The notes under the pieces: generated by a model | Databases searched by the model: none | What the model was told of the DNA's origin: nothing | The model's input: the letters and a program-made list of their open reading frames with translations, nothing else | Shown: positions 16,052-24,450 of the stretch, piece by piece | How positions within the stretch are numbered: position 1 is the stretch's first letter | Layout: each line of letters begins with the position of its first letter | DNA from: Prevotella bivia DSM 20514 | Lineage (GTDB): Bacteria; Bacteroidota; Bacteroidia; Bacteroidales; Bacteroidaceae | Assembly: GCF_000262545.1 (NCBI RefSeq) | Contig: NZ_JH660660.1 | Location: forward strand, 644,975 to 708,974 | DNA length: 64,000 bases | Reading direction: 5' to 3' | Made by a program: the position numbers and the translations under genes

Positions 16052-17011
16052 ATGGCTATTATCTTATCCATAACAGGTTCTGATGGTACTGGAGGTTCTG
16101 GTATTCAGGCGGATATTAAAACAATATCTGTACTAGGAGGACATCCCGTATCGGCTATTACATCGGTAACTATGCAGAACACTTTGGGTATTCAGGCGGT
16201 ATACGACTTGCCTGCCGAAACTGTGCGTGGACAAATAGAAGCTATTATCAATGATGTGCAACTCGATACGGTACATATAGGCTTAGTGCGCAATGCTGAA
16301 ACCTTAGCCGTTGTGGTGGAAACACTACAAAAGTATCGTCCTAAATTTGTAGTTTACGACCCTGTTGTAACCGCAAGTAATGGTGATAAACTACTATCTG
16401 ACGATGTCGTTGCACTGATACGGCGCAGACTGCTACCTCTCTGCTCGGTGGTGGTATTACGAAAGCGCGACGAAACAAAGTTTGCTGCAAGAGAAATGGC
16501 AGATGGAACACGCATAATAGTGCTGGATAATCCGCAAGAGCATGGCTACTCTAACATCTTCTCATCGGCTTTGGCTGTGTATCTAAATAAGGACAAAACC
16601 ATAGATAATGCCATTGCACGGGCAAAGGAATATGCAAACACGTTTGCAAAACAAGAAGGCGACTTAACGGGGCGTAGCGCACAACTCTATAATGAGTTCT
16701 TAACGGCTGTACAACAACACCACGCAACAAACAGAGATGTAGCGTTTTATGCCGACTGCTTGAATGTTTCGCCCACTTATCTCTCGCAAGTAACCCATAA
16801 GGTATCAGGGAAAAATCCAAAGAACATCATTGATCAAGCCTTGACCGAAACGATCTCTAACCGATTATCCTCTACCGTGCTCACCATTCAAGAAGTGGCA
16901 TACGGTTTCAAATTTGGGTCGCAAGCTCAGTTTACAAAGTATTTCAAAAAACAAACAGGGCTAACACCAAGCGAGTTTAGAAGAACATTAACTCCGCATA
17001 AAGAGAAATAA
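16052..17011 (+). CDS. ThiD-like kinase domain fused to AraC-type HTH; predicted vitamin B6 regulator
   Basis: 319 residues from ATG 16052; a GTG at 16040 is possible but sits too near the promoter box. Residues 1-205 are a hydroxymethylpyrimidine/pyridoxine-kinase (ThiD/PdxK) fold with its substrate half intact: [13 protein letters not shown] (9-21), [13 protein letters not shown], and [13 protein letters not shown] (103-115). The phosphotransfer half has decayed. The usual TPNLPEA is LRKRDETKF (136-144), the segment before the anion hole is about 40 residues short, and GTGCT is replaced by HGYSN (164-168). Residues 226-312 are a two-helix-turn-helix AraC domain ending LTPSEFRRT. It lies 17 bp before pdxS, so it most likely senses a B6 vitamer (or HMP) and controls pdxST. 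Ligand and direction of control are inference. Confidence 0.85.
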   Translation: MAIILSITGSDGTGGSGIQADIKTISVLGGHPVSAITSVTMQNTLGIQAVYDLPAETVRGQIEAIINDVQLDTVHIGLVRNAETLAVVVETLQKYRPKFVVYDPVVTASNGDKLLSDDVVALIRRRLLPLCSVVVLRKRDETKFAAREMADGTRIIVLDNPQEHGYSNIFSSALAVYLNKDKTIDNAIARAKEYANTFAKQEGDLTGRSAQLYNEFLTAVQQHHATNRDVAFYADCLNVSPTYLSQVTHKVSGKNPKNIIDQALTETISNRLSSTVLTIQEVAYGFKFGSQAQFTKYFKKQTGLTPSEFRRTLTPHKEK

Positions 17012-17028
17012 TTAAAACTTTTAATAAT

Positions 17029-17904
17029 ATGAACAACGAAAGACAAACATTAAACCGCAACCTAGCACAGATGCTAAAAGGCGGTGTGATTATGGACGTA
17101 ACTACCCCTGAGCAAGCTCGTATTGCTGAAGCTGCTGGTGCTTGTGCTGTAATGGCTTTAGAGCGCATCCCTGCCGATATTCGTGCTGCTGGTGGCGTAA
17201 GTCGTATGAGCGACCCTAAGATGATAAAGGGCATTCAGGAAGCTGTTACTATTCCTGTAATGGCAAAGTGCCGTATCGGTCATATTGCTGAAGCACAAAT
17301 CCTTCAGGCTATCGAGATCGACTATATCGACGAGAGCGAGGTGCTTTCACCTGCTGACAATATCTATCATATTGACAAGACCCAGTTTGAAGTACCATTC
17401 GTTTGTGGTGCACGCAACTTGAGCGAGGCTTTGCGTCGTGTACAAGAAGGTGCTACGATGATTCGTACAAAGGGCGAACCAGGTACGGGAGATGTCGTTC
17501 AGGCTGTTTCTCACATGCGTTTGATGCAAGCAGAGATCCGCCGTTTGGTAGGTATGCGCGAAGACGAGTTGTTTGAGGCTGCTAAGCAGTTGCAAGCTCC
17601 TTACGAACTCGTGAAGTATGTACACGACAACGGTAAGTTGCCTGTAGTAAACTTTGCCGCTGGTGGTGTTGCTACTCCTGCTGATGCAGCATTGATGATG
17701 CAACTAGGTGCTGAAGGCGTATTCGTTGGCTCTGGTATCTTCAAGAGTGGTGATCCTGAAAAGCGTGCTGCTGCTATCGTGAAGGCTGTTACCAACTATA
17801 ATGATCCTAAGGTTTTAGCAGAGATTTCTGAAGACTTAGGTCAGGCTATGGTCGGCATCAACGAGCAGGAGATTGAAATCATTATGGCAGAACGCGGTCA
17901 ATGA
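17029..17904 (+). CDS. pdxS: Pyridoxal 5'-phosphate synthase, lyase subunit
   Basis: 291 residues, a (beta/alpha)8 barrel that makes PLP from ribose 5-phosphate, glyceraldehyde 3-phosphate and ammonia supplied by PdxT (DXP-independent route). Catalytic residues fit the family: D23 (GVIMDV), K80 (VMAKCRIGH) and K148 ([12 protein letters not shown]). The [12 protein letters not shown] and [14 protein letters not shown] phosphate-binding loops are present. It overlaps pdxT by four bases (ATGA) and follows the AraC-fusion regulator by 17 bp, so all three are very likely one transcript. Confidence 0.98.
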   Translation: MNNERQTLNRNLAQMLKGGVIMDVTTPEQARIAEAAGACAVMALERIPADIRAAGGVSRMSDPKMIKGIQEAVTIPVMAKCRIGHIAEAQILQAIEIDYIDESEVLSPADNIYHIDKTQFEVPFVCGARNLSEALRRVQEGATMIRTKGEPGTGDVVQAVSHMRLMQAEIRRLVGMREDELFEAAKQLQAPYELVKYVHDNGKLPVVNFAAGGVATPADAALMMQLGAEGVFVGSGIFKSGDPEKRAAAIVKAVTNYNDPKVLAEISEDLGQAMVGINEQEIEIIMAERGQ

Positions 17905-18479
17905 GAATTGCAATATTAGCACTTCAAGGAGCATTCCTTGAACATGAACAAATGCTACAGCGGCTAGGGATCGACTTCTTTGAAGTGCGCCAACTAGCCG
18001 ACTGGCAACAGCCAAAGGATGGGCTTATCATTCCCGGTGGGGAAAGTACAACGATGGGCAAACTACTCTTTGATCTCGGACTTCAAGAGCCTATTCAAAA
18101 GGCTATCCGTGAAGGCTTGCCCGTCTTTGGTACTTGTGCAGGACTTATCCTTTTAGCTAAGAATGTGGAGGGCGATAGTGAGAACACACGTGCCCACTCA
18201 CAACTTGCCATGATGGACATAACAGCTAATCGCAATGCCTATGGTCGCCAACTGGGGAGTTTTTATACCGTAGCAGCTTTCAAAGGCATTGGCAATGATG
18301 TTCCTATGACCTTTATTCGTGCGCCATTCATTAGTAAGGTGAGCGATAACGTGGAAGTTCTTTCCGAAGTAAATGGTAACATTGTTGCTGCTCGTGAGGG
18401 TAATATGCTCGTTACCTCATTTCATCCAGAGCTTGATACCGACACGCGCATCCACGAGTATTTCATAAAGATGATATAA
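17901..18479 (+). CDS. pdxT: Pyridoxal 5'-phosphate synthase, glutaminase subunit
   Basis: 192 residues, class I glutamine amidotransferase. It hydrolyses glutamine and channels ammonia into the PdxS barrel. The triad is C79 (FGTCAGLI), H175 and E177 (SFHPELDTD); the oxyanion strand is [11 protein letters not shown] (45-55). The start ATGA overlaps the pdxS stop, giving translational coupling and equal subunit supply. A strong terminator follows at 18513-18552. Confidence 0.97.
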   Translation: MRIAILALQGAFLEHEQMLQRLGIDFFEVRQLADWQQPKDGLIIPGGESTTMGKLLFDLGLQEPIQKAIREGLPVFGTCAGLILLAKNVEGDSENTRAHSQLAMMDITANRNAYGRQLGSFYTVAAFKGIGNDVPMTFIRAPFISKVSDNVEVLSEVNGNIVAAREGNMLVTSFHPELDTDTRIHEYFIKMI

Positions 18480-18512
18480 AAAAACACGATATTCGTATAT
18501 CTGTTTAATGGT

Positions 18513-18552
18513 AAAGCGGAAGCATTTCTATACAAAGCGCTTCCGCTTTTTG
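18513..18552 (+). terminator. Terminator of the pdx operon
   Basis: AAAGCGGAAGC pairs with GCTTCCGCTTT, followed by TTTGTTTTTT. Confidence 0.85.
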
Positions 18553-18604
18553 TTTTTTATGCTAACTACTTTTCATACAAAAACTGACCTATAGGTTGAT
18601 AAAA

Positions 18605-18845
18605 ACCTATCGCATTTGTGCTGTAAAATATTTAACAAAGAAGTAATACATGATCTATTACAGCGTAAAAGGTCATGTTTTACATGGCAAAAGGTAACCT
18701 TTAGCATTGTAAAAGATGACCTTTCACGGAGTAAAAGGTTACCTTTTAAAAACTAAGCCCTAACACACTATTATACAACAAGTTACATAAGGCTTATTTT
18801 TTGTGTATAGTAATTTTAACGTAAGAAAATAAATTTACAGATAAT
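18605..18845 (+). repeat. Dispersed intergenic repeat block, copy 1, with 22-bp array
   Basis: About 235 bp that reappear, reverse-complemented, at about 33737-33972 with long identical stretches. The block has a five-unit palindrome array (starts 18643, 18665, 18687, 18709, 18731, each exactly 22 bp apart; type unit GTAAAAGGTTACCTTTTA) and a non-palindromic flank ending AAGAAAATAAATTTACAG. No open frame, no target duplication and no transposase are visible. Confidence 0.85.
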
Positions 18846-18939
18846 ATTCTGCCACCTAGCACACTGCTGGTGCTTTTAAAAAAAGATTACAGTAGCCAAC
18901 GGCTATGCTTTTATATATCCTTCAATGAGCCAACGACGG

Positions 18940-19899
18940 CTATTTTAGCTTTTTAGCCAATGTTTTCAGATCGTCCTCTTTTACCTTACCAGCTTCCTCA
19001 CCTATCTTTATCATTTCTGCAATTGCTTTAGGGGTAAAGCTAGAAACGCTGTATCCTTTAAGGTCGGGGTTGATGTATATGTCTATATTTTGGCGATTAA
19101 AGTTGTATTTTTTGATGTCTGGACGATCGGCAAGCCATTCGAAGATACCACCTAAACTGCGCAAGAAACTAAAAGGCGACTTATAATCGTCGTGCTTTTT
19201 CTGCTGAAGATCAATGGCAATCACGATGTCGGCACCCATCTGGCGCACAATGTCGATAGGAAGATTGTTGATCATTCCACCATCCACCAACATCATAGAG
19301 TCTAGCTGTGCAGGCTTGAACACCCCGGGGATAGCCATGCTTGCACGTATGTTACGTGCTAAACACCCCGTGTCGAGCACCACCTCTTGGCGATGTTTAA
19401 AGTCGAAAGCCACACATTTAAAAGGTATCTCCTTAGATCCTTTCACCTTTGCAGGCGAGTGAGTTATTAATGAGTCGAGATAATCGTAAATTTTATCACC
19501 TCTTAAAAAGCCATGACTACGCTTTTGTCCGTCCTCTTTTCGTTTCTTCACAGGGAAGCCAAAGAGGTAGGTAACACCATCTTCCTCCTTATATATTCTC
19601 CCTGCTAATGTGCTATCACGATCGGTTAATAAGTTGAGCCAATCCTGATTGCGAAACAAAGTATCTAAGTCGGTAGCACTGTAACCATTAGCATAGAGTC
19701 CACCAATAATAGCACCTACACTGGTTCCTGCAATATAATCAATATGAATACCAGAACGTTCTATCGCCTTTAGCACCCCCACTTCGGCAGCACCTTTTGC
19801 TCCGCCACCACCAAAAACAAGTCCTACCTTTGGGCGACTAGCCATTGCTGGCAAGAGCGTTATAAGGGTGATTATAAATAAAACTAACTTCTTCATCAT
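18940..19899 (-). CDS. Patatin-like phospholipase, secreted
   Basis: 319 residues. A signal peptide of about 20 residues (MMKKLVLFIITLITLLPAMA) precedes a patatin domain. The oxyanion loop is GGGGAKG (30-36), the nucleophile Ser60 lies in GTSVG (58-62), and the partner Asp206 is in VDGGMINNLP. The Ser-Asp dyad hydrolyses acyl lipids. Location is the periplasm or outer membrane; there is no C-terminal barrel, so this is the soluble form. The promoter box TATTTTTGT ends four bases before the first ATG; initiation at the first or second Met (19899 or 19896) cannot be told apart. Confidence 0.9.
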   Translation of the reverse strand: MMKKLVLFIITLITLLPAMASRPKVGLVFGGGGAKGAAEVGVLKAIERSGIHIDYIAGTSVGAIIGGLYANGYSATDLDTLFRNQDWLNLLTDRDSTLAGRIYKEEDGVTYLFGFPVKKRKEDGQKRSHGFLRGDKIYDYLDSLITHSPAKVKGSKEIPFKCVAFDFKHRQEVVLDTGCLARNIRASMAIPGVFKPAQLDSMMLVDGGMINNLPIDIVRQMGADIVIAIDLQQKKHDDYKSPFSFLRSLGGIFEWLADRPDIKKYNFNRQNIDIYINPDLKGYSVSSFTPKAIAEMIKIGEEAGKVKEDDLKTLAKKLK

Positions 19900-19902
19900 T
19901 TG

Positions 19903-19911
19903 ACAAAAATA
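19903..19911 (-). promoter_or_regulatory. -7 box for the patatin gene, next to its ATG
   Basis: TATTTTTGT on the minus strand, four bases before the ATG at 19899; predicts a very short or absent leader. Confidence 0.45.
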
Positions 19912-19977
19912 CGGATTTAAAAAGAAAGCAAGTTCTATTTCAAAAGGTTTTAATGACTTTTACACTAAAATAAGTTG

Positions 19978-19986
19978 TAACTTTGT
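19978..19986 (+). promoter_or_regulatory. -7 box for the RluA-family gene
   Basis: TAACTTTGT, 29 bp before the ATG at 20016. It overlaps an upstream TTG (19983) and so argues against using that codon as start. Confidence 0.5.
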
Positions 19987-20015
19987 TTTCAAATAACTTC
20001 TTTGACGATTACAAC

Positions 20016-21716
20016 ATGCACAACTGCTTTCACCCCTTACAATATAAAGGTTCGCTTCCGTCAGGCTTGAATAATCCTTTTGATTACGATCCTGACGAAG
20101 TGAGTTTGTTAGCTTGTAAAGCTCTACAAGCTTCCCTGCCTTCTGCCAATGTAGAAGGCAAAATGTATGGAGTCTTAGTGGTGGAGAAAGAGGGAGAGTT
20201 AGGCTATTTAGCTGCCTATTCTGGTCAGATCGCTGATAATAATGGCGCTTTTGTTCCCGCAGTGTTTGATTATCTTCAGCCCGATGGTTATTTTAAGCAA
20301 CACGAGCAAGAGATAAGTCAGATTAATGCTAAGATCAAAGCTATAGAAACCCAACGCAATTTTATCAAGGCAAAAGACACGCTTATAAAGGCTCAACAGG
20401 AAGCTGATAAGGCTATAGAGGAGCAGAAACAAGCGATGAAAATATCAAAAGCTTTGCGCGATCAGGTGAGAAAAGCAGGCTATGTAACCATAGACGATGA
20501 ACGAGCATTGATAAAGGAAAGTCAATTCTTAAAAGCTGAACTTCATCGTAAAAAGCTATATTATAGGGATAAGATAGCAGCTATACAGCAAGTAGTCAAT
20601 AGTTATCAAGAAGAAATACGCTTGTTGCAGTGTGAAAGAAAATTGAAGTCCGACCGACTACAAGCGTGGCTTTTCTCACAATTTAAGTTTACTAACTATA
20701 AAGGTGAAAAAAAGGATCTATGCGCTATCTTTCGCGATTATTATATAAACGAAGGTGAAAACACTGATAAAAAGGATCGTTCCTACCGTCAACAACCACC
20801 TTCTGGTGCAGGAGAGTGTTGCGAACCAAAGCTTTTGCAATATGCTTTCACACAGGGCTATAAGCCCATTGCTATGGCAATGTTTTGGTGGGGAGCCTCG
20901 CCAAACCAAGAAATAAGGCAACATGGGCAGTTTTATCCTGCTTGCAATGGTAAGTGTAAACCCATTTTGTCGTGGATGTTGGGCAACTTGTTAGAAGAAA
21001 AGTATAAGATTAAAGAGCTTCCAAACGAGGAAATTCACCGCCATCGGCAAGATGTAAGCATAGAAATACCTATCCTATTTGAGGACAACTATCTTGCCGT
21101 GATAGACAAACCTGCAGGTTTGCTTAGTGTGCCAGGGAAGAAACTTGCCACTTCGGTATATGCTCTTTTAAAGCAAAAATGGCAAGGACGGTGTAAACCC
21201 TATATGGTACATAGATTAGATATGGATACAAGCGGACTCATGGTGGTAGCTAAGCAAGCGCATGTATATCATGATTTACAGCAACAGTTTATTAATCGGA
21301 CTGTCAATAAACGCTATACAGCCTTTTTACCCTTGTCGCTTCTTGATAAAAACTTGCCCCCAAAAGGTAAAATAATACTTCCGCTGACTGCCGATTTGTT
21401 CGACCGTCCACGCCAAAAGGTAGATAAAGAAGTGGGCAAGATAGCCATTACAACGTATGAAATAGTAGGTAAAACGCACTATGGAGAGAGGCTAAAGCAG
21501 CTGGCTGTACGTGTTTTACTTTACCCACATACGGGAAGAACCCACCAGCTACGTGTGCATTGCGCTCATTCCGAAGGACTAGGCACACCCATTATAGGCG
21601 ATAATCTTTATGGAAACAAGGCCAATCGGCTTCATCTTTATGCCGATCGGCTTCGGTTTGTACACCCCATAACCCATAAAGAAATGACATTTTCGCTTCA
21701 AAGTAGTATAAAATAG
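20016..21716 (+). CDS. RluA-family RNA pseudouridine synthase with long N-terminal extension
   Basis: 566 residues, about twice the usual RluA length. The C-terminal ~210 residues are the catalytic domain: VIDKPAGLLSVPG, the active-site HRLDMDTSG (399-407, catalytic Asp402 by family) and LLYPHTGRTHQLRVH. Before it comes a ~340-residue extension. This has a charged coiled-coil stretch (about 95-225), then a separate conserved-looking segment with PPSGAGECCEP and paired Cys (CNGKCKP) that could bind a metal or RNA. No S4 domain is visible. The enzyme isomerises uridine in rRNA or tRNA; which site cannot be told from sequence. The start is set by a promoter box at 19978-19986. Confidence 0.9.
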   Translation: MHNCFHPLQYKGSLPSGLNNPFDYDPDEVSLLACKALQASLPSANVEGKMYGVLVVEKEGELGYLAAYSGQIADNNGAFVPAVFDYLQPDGYFKQHEQEISQINAKIKAIETQRNFIKAKDTLIKAQQEADKAIEEQKQAMKISKALRDQVRKAGYVTIDDERALIKESQFLKAELHRKKLYYRDKIAAIQQVVNSYQEEIRLLQCERKLKSDRLQAWLFSQFKFTNYKGEKKDLCAIFRDYYINEGENTDKKDRSYRQQPPSGAGECCEPKLLQYAFTQGYKPIAMAMFWWGASPNQEIRQHGQFYPACNGKCKPILSWMLGNLLEEKYKIKELPNEEIHRHRQDVSIEIPILFEDNYLAVIDKPAGLLSVPGKKLATSVYALLKQKWQGRCKPYMVHRLDMDTSGLMVVAKQAHVYHDLQQQFINRTVNKRYTAFLPLSLLDKNLPPKGKIILPLTADLFDRPRQKVDKEVGKIAITTYEIVGKTHYGERLKQLAVRVLLYPHTGRTHQLRVHCAHSEGLGTPIIGDNLYGNKANRLHLYADRLRFVHPITHKEMTFSLQSSIK

Positions 21717-21750
21717 TTTAGAATTATTTTGCCAATTTGTAGAAATAACT

Positions 21751-21759
21751 TATCTTTGC
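21751..21759 (+). promoter_or_regulatory. -7 box for tRNA-Leu
   Basis: TATCTTTGC, 11 bp before the mature tRNA 5' end. Confidence 0.65.
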
Positions 21760-21769
21760 ACTCGGTTTA

Positions 21770-21855
21770 GCCGCAATGGTGGAATTGGTAGACACGAGGG
21801 ACTTAAAATCCCTTGGCCAGAAATGGCTGTGCGGGTTCGAGTCCCGCTCGCGGCA
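21770..21855 (+). tRNA. tRNA-Leu (anticodon TAA)
   Basis: 86 nt with the long variable arm typical of tRNA-Leu. The anticodon loop CTTAAAA gives TAA. The D loop (TGGTAGAC), T arm (GCGGGTTCGAGTCCCGC) and discriminator A are clear. CCA is not encoded. One acceptor pair (position 6-67) is A-C. The next gene starts only 18 bp after the 3' end. Confidence 0.95.
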
Positions 21856-21873
21856 CTAACTTATTTATCTCTT

Positions 21874-22872
21874 ATGCAGATGAAACGAATAGCATTTTTA
21901 TTTTTGACCCTATTGCTGTTGGTTTCTTGCGGTACCAGAAGTGGTTACTTCAAGATGGAAGGTCGTTTCCTGCACATGAATTCTGGTGAACTTTATCTTT
22001 ATAGCCCCGATGGTGGTATTGATGGTATGGATACTATCAAGATTGAGGCTGGTCGTTTTGCATACGAGATACCATGTGCCACTCCTTCTACCTTAGTAAT
22101 GATCTTCCCTAACTTCTCTACTCAACCCATTTTTGCCGAAGAAGGCGAGGCTGTAGAGGTGAAGGCGGACGCTTCCCACTTGAAGGAAATGGAAGTATCT
22201 GGCACGGATAACAATGAGTTGATGACAAAGTTTCGTAAGCAAATAGCAACGGCATCACCTCCAGATATACTAAAATATGCTGTGCAATTTGTAAACGACC
22301 ACCCCGAATCAATAGTGAGTACTTACCTTGTTAGAAAATATCTCATTGAGACAGAAACACCTGATTATAAGCAAGCGTTAAAGCTTATCAATCTTATGTT
22401 GAAGGAACAACCCAAGAATGTTACTTTGGTAGGTATGAAGCAACTGCTATTAACACACGGAAACGCACGTATAGGAACAACGCTTCCACGTTTTAAAACA
22501 AAAGATGTTAATGGTAAGGTGATTACAAACGCTGACTTAAAAGGCAAAACAGTGTTTATAAATACATGGGCTTCATGGAGTTTTGAAAGTATGGAGCTTC
22601 AGCGTGCTATCAATGATGCTGTGAAAGAAGGCAAAGCAGTTGCTCTCGGTATCTGTGTAGATCCTGATGCTAAGGTTTGTAAACAACTGCTTAAATCTAA
22701 CGATATACAATTCGCAAATGTATGCGATGGCAATATGCTTGAGACAAAATTGCTCAAGACATTCAACCTAAGTACAATACCTGATAATATTGTTATTCGT
22801 AATGGACGTATTGTGGAGCGTAATGTAACTGCTAATACCGTCCGTCAACGCTTATCCGATAATAAACTTTAA
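21874..22872 (+). CDS. Thioredoxin-fold lipoprotein (DUF4369 + degenerate TlpA-like domain)
   Basis: 332 residues. The lipoprotein signal ends LLLLVSC; an N-terminal DUF4369-like beta domain (about 25-120) is followed by helices and a TlpA/ResA-type thioredoxin domain (about 205-330; LPRFKTKDVNGKVI, FINTWASW, LSTIPDNIVI). Where redox-active relatives have W-C-x-x-C, this protein has WSFES, so both cysteines are gone and disulfide chemistry by that site is excluded. The frame runs back into the tRNA, but the first sensible ATGs are 21874 and 21880. It has no promoter box of its own and is probably cut from the tRNA-Leu transcript. comM starts at the base after its TAA. Confidence 0.8.
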   Translation: MQMKRIAFLFLTLLLLVSCGTRSGYFKMEGRFLHMNSGELYLYSPDGGIDGMDTIKIEAGRFAYEIPCATPSTLVMIFPNFSTQPIFAEEGEAVEVKADASHLKEMEVSGTDNNELMTKFRKQIATASPPDILKYAVQFVNDHPESIVSTYLVRKYLIETETPDYKQALKLINLMLKEQPKNVTLVGMKQLLLTHGNARIGTTLPRFKTKDVNGKVITNADLKGKTVFINTWASWSFESMELQRAINDAVKEGKAVALGICVDPDAKVCKQLLKSNDIQFANVCDGNMLETKLLKTFNLSTIPDNIVIRNGRIVERNVTANTVRQRLSDNKL

Positions 22873-24420
22873 ATGCTTGTAAAAACATTCTGTGCTGCTG
22901 TAAACGGTATGGAAGTAACCACTGTAACCGTTGAAGTGAGTATTACACGCGGCATATTATTTCATCTTACAGGGCTGGCAGACACAGCCGTGAAGGAGAG
23001 TCATGACCGTATTGCTGCGGCTTTGATGAACAATGGGTATAAGTTTCCTGTAGCTGATATTACTGCCAATCTTGCGCCTGCCGATATTAAGAAAGAGGGG
23101 GCTAGCTTCGATTTGCCCCTTGCCATTGCCTTACTGGCTGCTAGTGATAAAATGAAGAGTGATAAGTTAGCCGATTATATACTTGTAGGCGAACTTAGCT
23201 TAGATGGTTCTTTACAGCCTGTAAAGGGTGTTCTACCCATTGCTATTAAAGCTCGAAAGCAGAAGTTTAAGGGAATTATCGTTCCTAAAGCCAATGAACA
23301 TGAGGCGGCTGTGGTAGATACGTTGGAGGTGTATGGCATGAATAACATTTTAGAAGTAATCAACTTTCTAAATGGTGAGTCGGCTCCAAAACCTTATACG
23401 GTTGACACGCGTAAAGAGTTTTATGAGCAACAATATCAATTTGAGCTAGATTTTGCTGATGTAAGAGGGCAAGAGAATGTAAAAAGAGCCTTAGAAGTGG
23501 CTGCTGCTGGTGGGCATAATCTGATTATGATAGGTCCTCCCGGAAGCGGAAAGAGTATGATGGCGAAGCGTTTACCCTCTATTCTTCCTCCACTATCTTT
23601 ATCGGAAAGCCTTGAAACAACACAAATTCATTCTATTGCAGGAAAGTTAAAAAGGAATAGCGGTCTCATCACTCAGCGACCTTTCCGTAGTCCTCATCAT
23701 ACTATTTCCGAAGCAGCTTTAGTGGGTGGTGGTACAAATCCTATGCCCGGTGAGATCACTTTATCGCATCATGGTGTGTTGTTTTGTGATGAATTGCCAG
23801 AATTTTCGAAGCACACCCTCGAAGTATTGCGCCAACCATTAGAAGATAGAAACATCACTATATCAAGAGCCAAATATACCGTTACTTATCCTTGTAGCTT
23901 TATGTTTGTGGCAAGTATGAACCCTTGCCCATGTGGTTACTATGGTGACCCTACCCATCATTGTGTATGCTCGCCAGGACAAATCCAAAAATATCTTTCA
24001 AAAATATCGGGTCCTTTACTCGATCGTATTGACATTCAATGTGAGATAGCTCCTATACCTTTTAAAGATATATCGCAGGCTACATCTGGTGAACCGAGCA
24101 AGGCTATACGCGAACGTGTGATGGCAGCAAGGGAAAGACAGACAGAACGTTTTAAGGATTATCCACATATACACTGCAATGCGCAGATGTCGGAGCGTAT
24201 GATACACGAATTTGCAGAACCTGATCAAGAGTCGTTAGACTTGTTACGGGTTGCTATGGAGCGTCTAAAGCTCTCGGCTCGTGCCTATAATAGAATATTA
24301 AAGGTGGCAAGAACCATAGCCGATCTTGACAAGAGTCCTCAAGTAAAGATGCCACATATTGCTGAAGCCATTGGTTATCGCAGTCTTGATAGAAGCGATT
24401 GGGCAGAACGAGGAGTGTAA
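22873..24420 (+). CDS. comM: ComM/YifB family magnesium-chelatase-like AAA+ ATPase
   Basis: 515 residues. The N-terminal ChlI/Lon-protease-like domain (1-170, with MLVKTFCAAVNGME start) is followed by the AAA+ core with Walker A GPPGSGKSMMAKR (about 215), Walker B LFCDELPEF, a zinc-finger-like CPCGYYGDPTHHCVC insert and the sensor region LLDRIDIQ, and ends with the Mg_chelatase C domain. ComM is a hexameric branch-migration helicase that helps integrate incoming DNA in naturally transforming bacteria; a role outside competence is possible here. It starts directly on the TAA of the preceding lipoprotein gene with no spacer. Confidence 0.93.
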   Translation: MLVKTFCAAVNGMEVTTVTVEVSITRGILFHLTGLADTAVKESHDRIAAALMNNGYKFPVADITANLAPADIKKEGASFDLPLAIALLAASDKMKSDKLADYILVGELSLDGSLQPVKGVLPIAIKARKQKFKGIIVPKANEHEAAVVDTLEVYGMNNILEVINFLNGESAPKPYTVDTRKEFYEQQYQFELDFADVRGQENVKRALEVAAAGGHNLIMIGPPGSGKSMMAKRLPSILPPLSLSESLETTQIHSIAGKLKRNSGLITQRPFRSPHHTISEAALVGGGTNPMPGEITLSHHGVLFCDELPEFSKHTLEVLRQPLEDRNITISRAKYTVTYPCSFMFVASMNPCPCGYYGDPTHHCVCSPGQIQKYLSKISGPLLDRIDIQCEIAPIPFKDISQATSGEPSKAIRERVMAARERQTERFKDYPHIHCNAQMSERMIHEFAEPDQESLDLLRVAMERLKLSARAYNRILKVARTIADLDKSPQVKMPHIAEAIGYRSLDRSDWAERGV

Positions 24421-24450
24421 AGTGTTAAAAATATTAGCCCTTTTAGTTTT

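Larger units (their letters stand above)
18480..18939. other. 460-bp intergenic region between convergent genes
   Basis: Besides the pdx terminator it contains the homologous repeat block (about 18605-18845) with its 22-bp palindrome array. No gene or RNA family is recognised. Confidence 0.8.

Noticed and set aside
17029..18479. A riboswitch controlling pdxS-pdxT
   Set aside because: Only 17 bp separate the regulator stop and pdxS; there is no room for an aptamer, and control by the fusion protein is more likely.
18643..18752. Possible CRISPR array
   Set aside because: Units are contiguous 22-bp palindromes with no unique spacers, and no cas genes are present.
21823..21873. Earlier start for the thioredoxin-like lipoprotein
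   Set aside because: It falls inside tRNA-Leu; the lipoprotein signal requires a start at 21874 or 21880.
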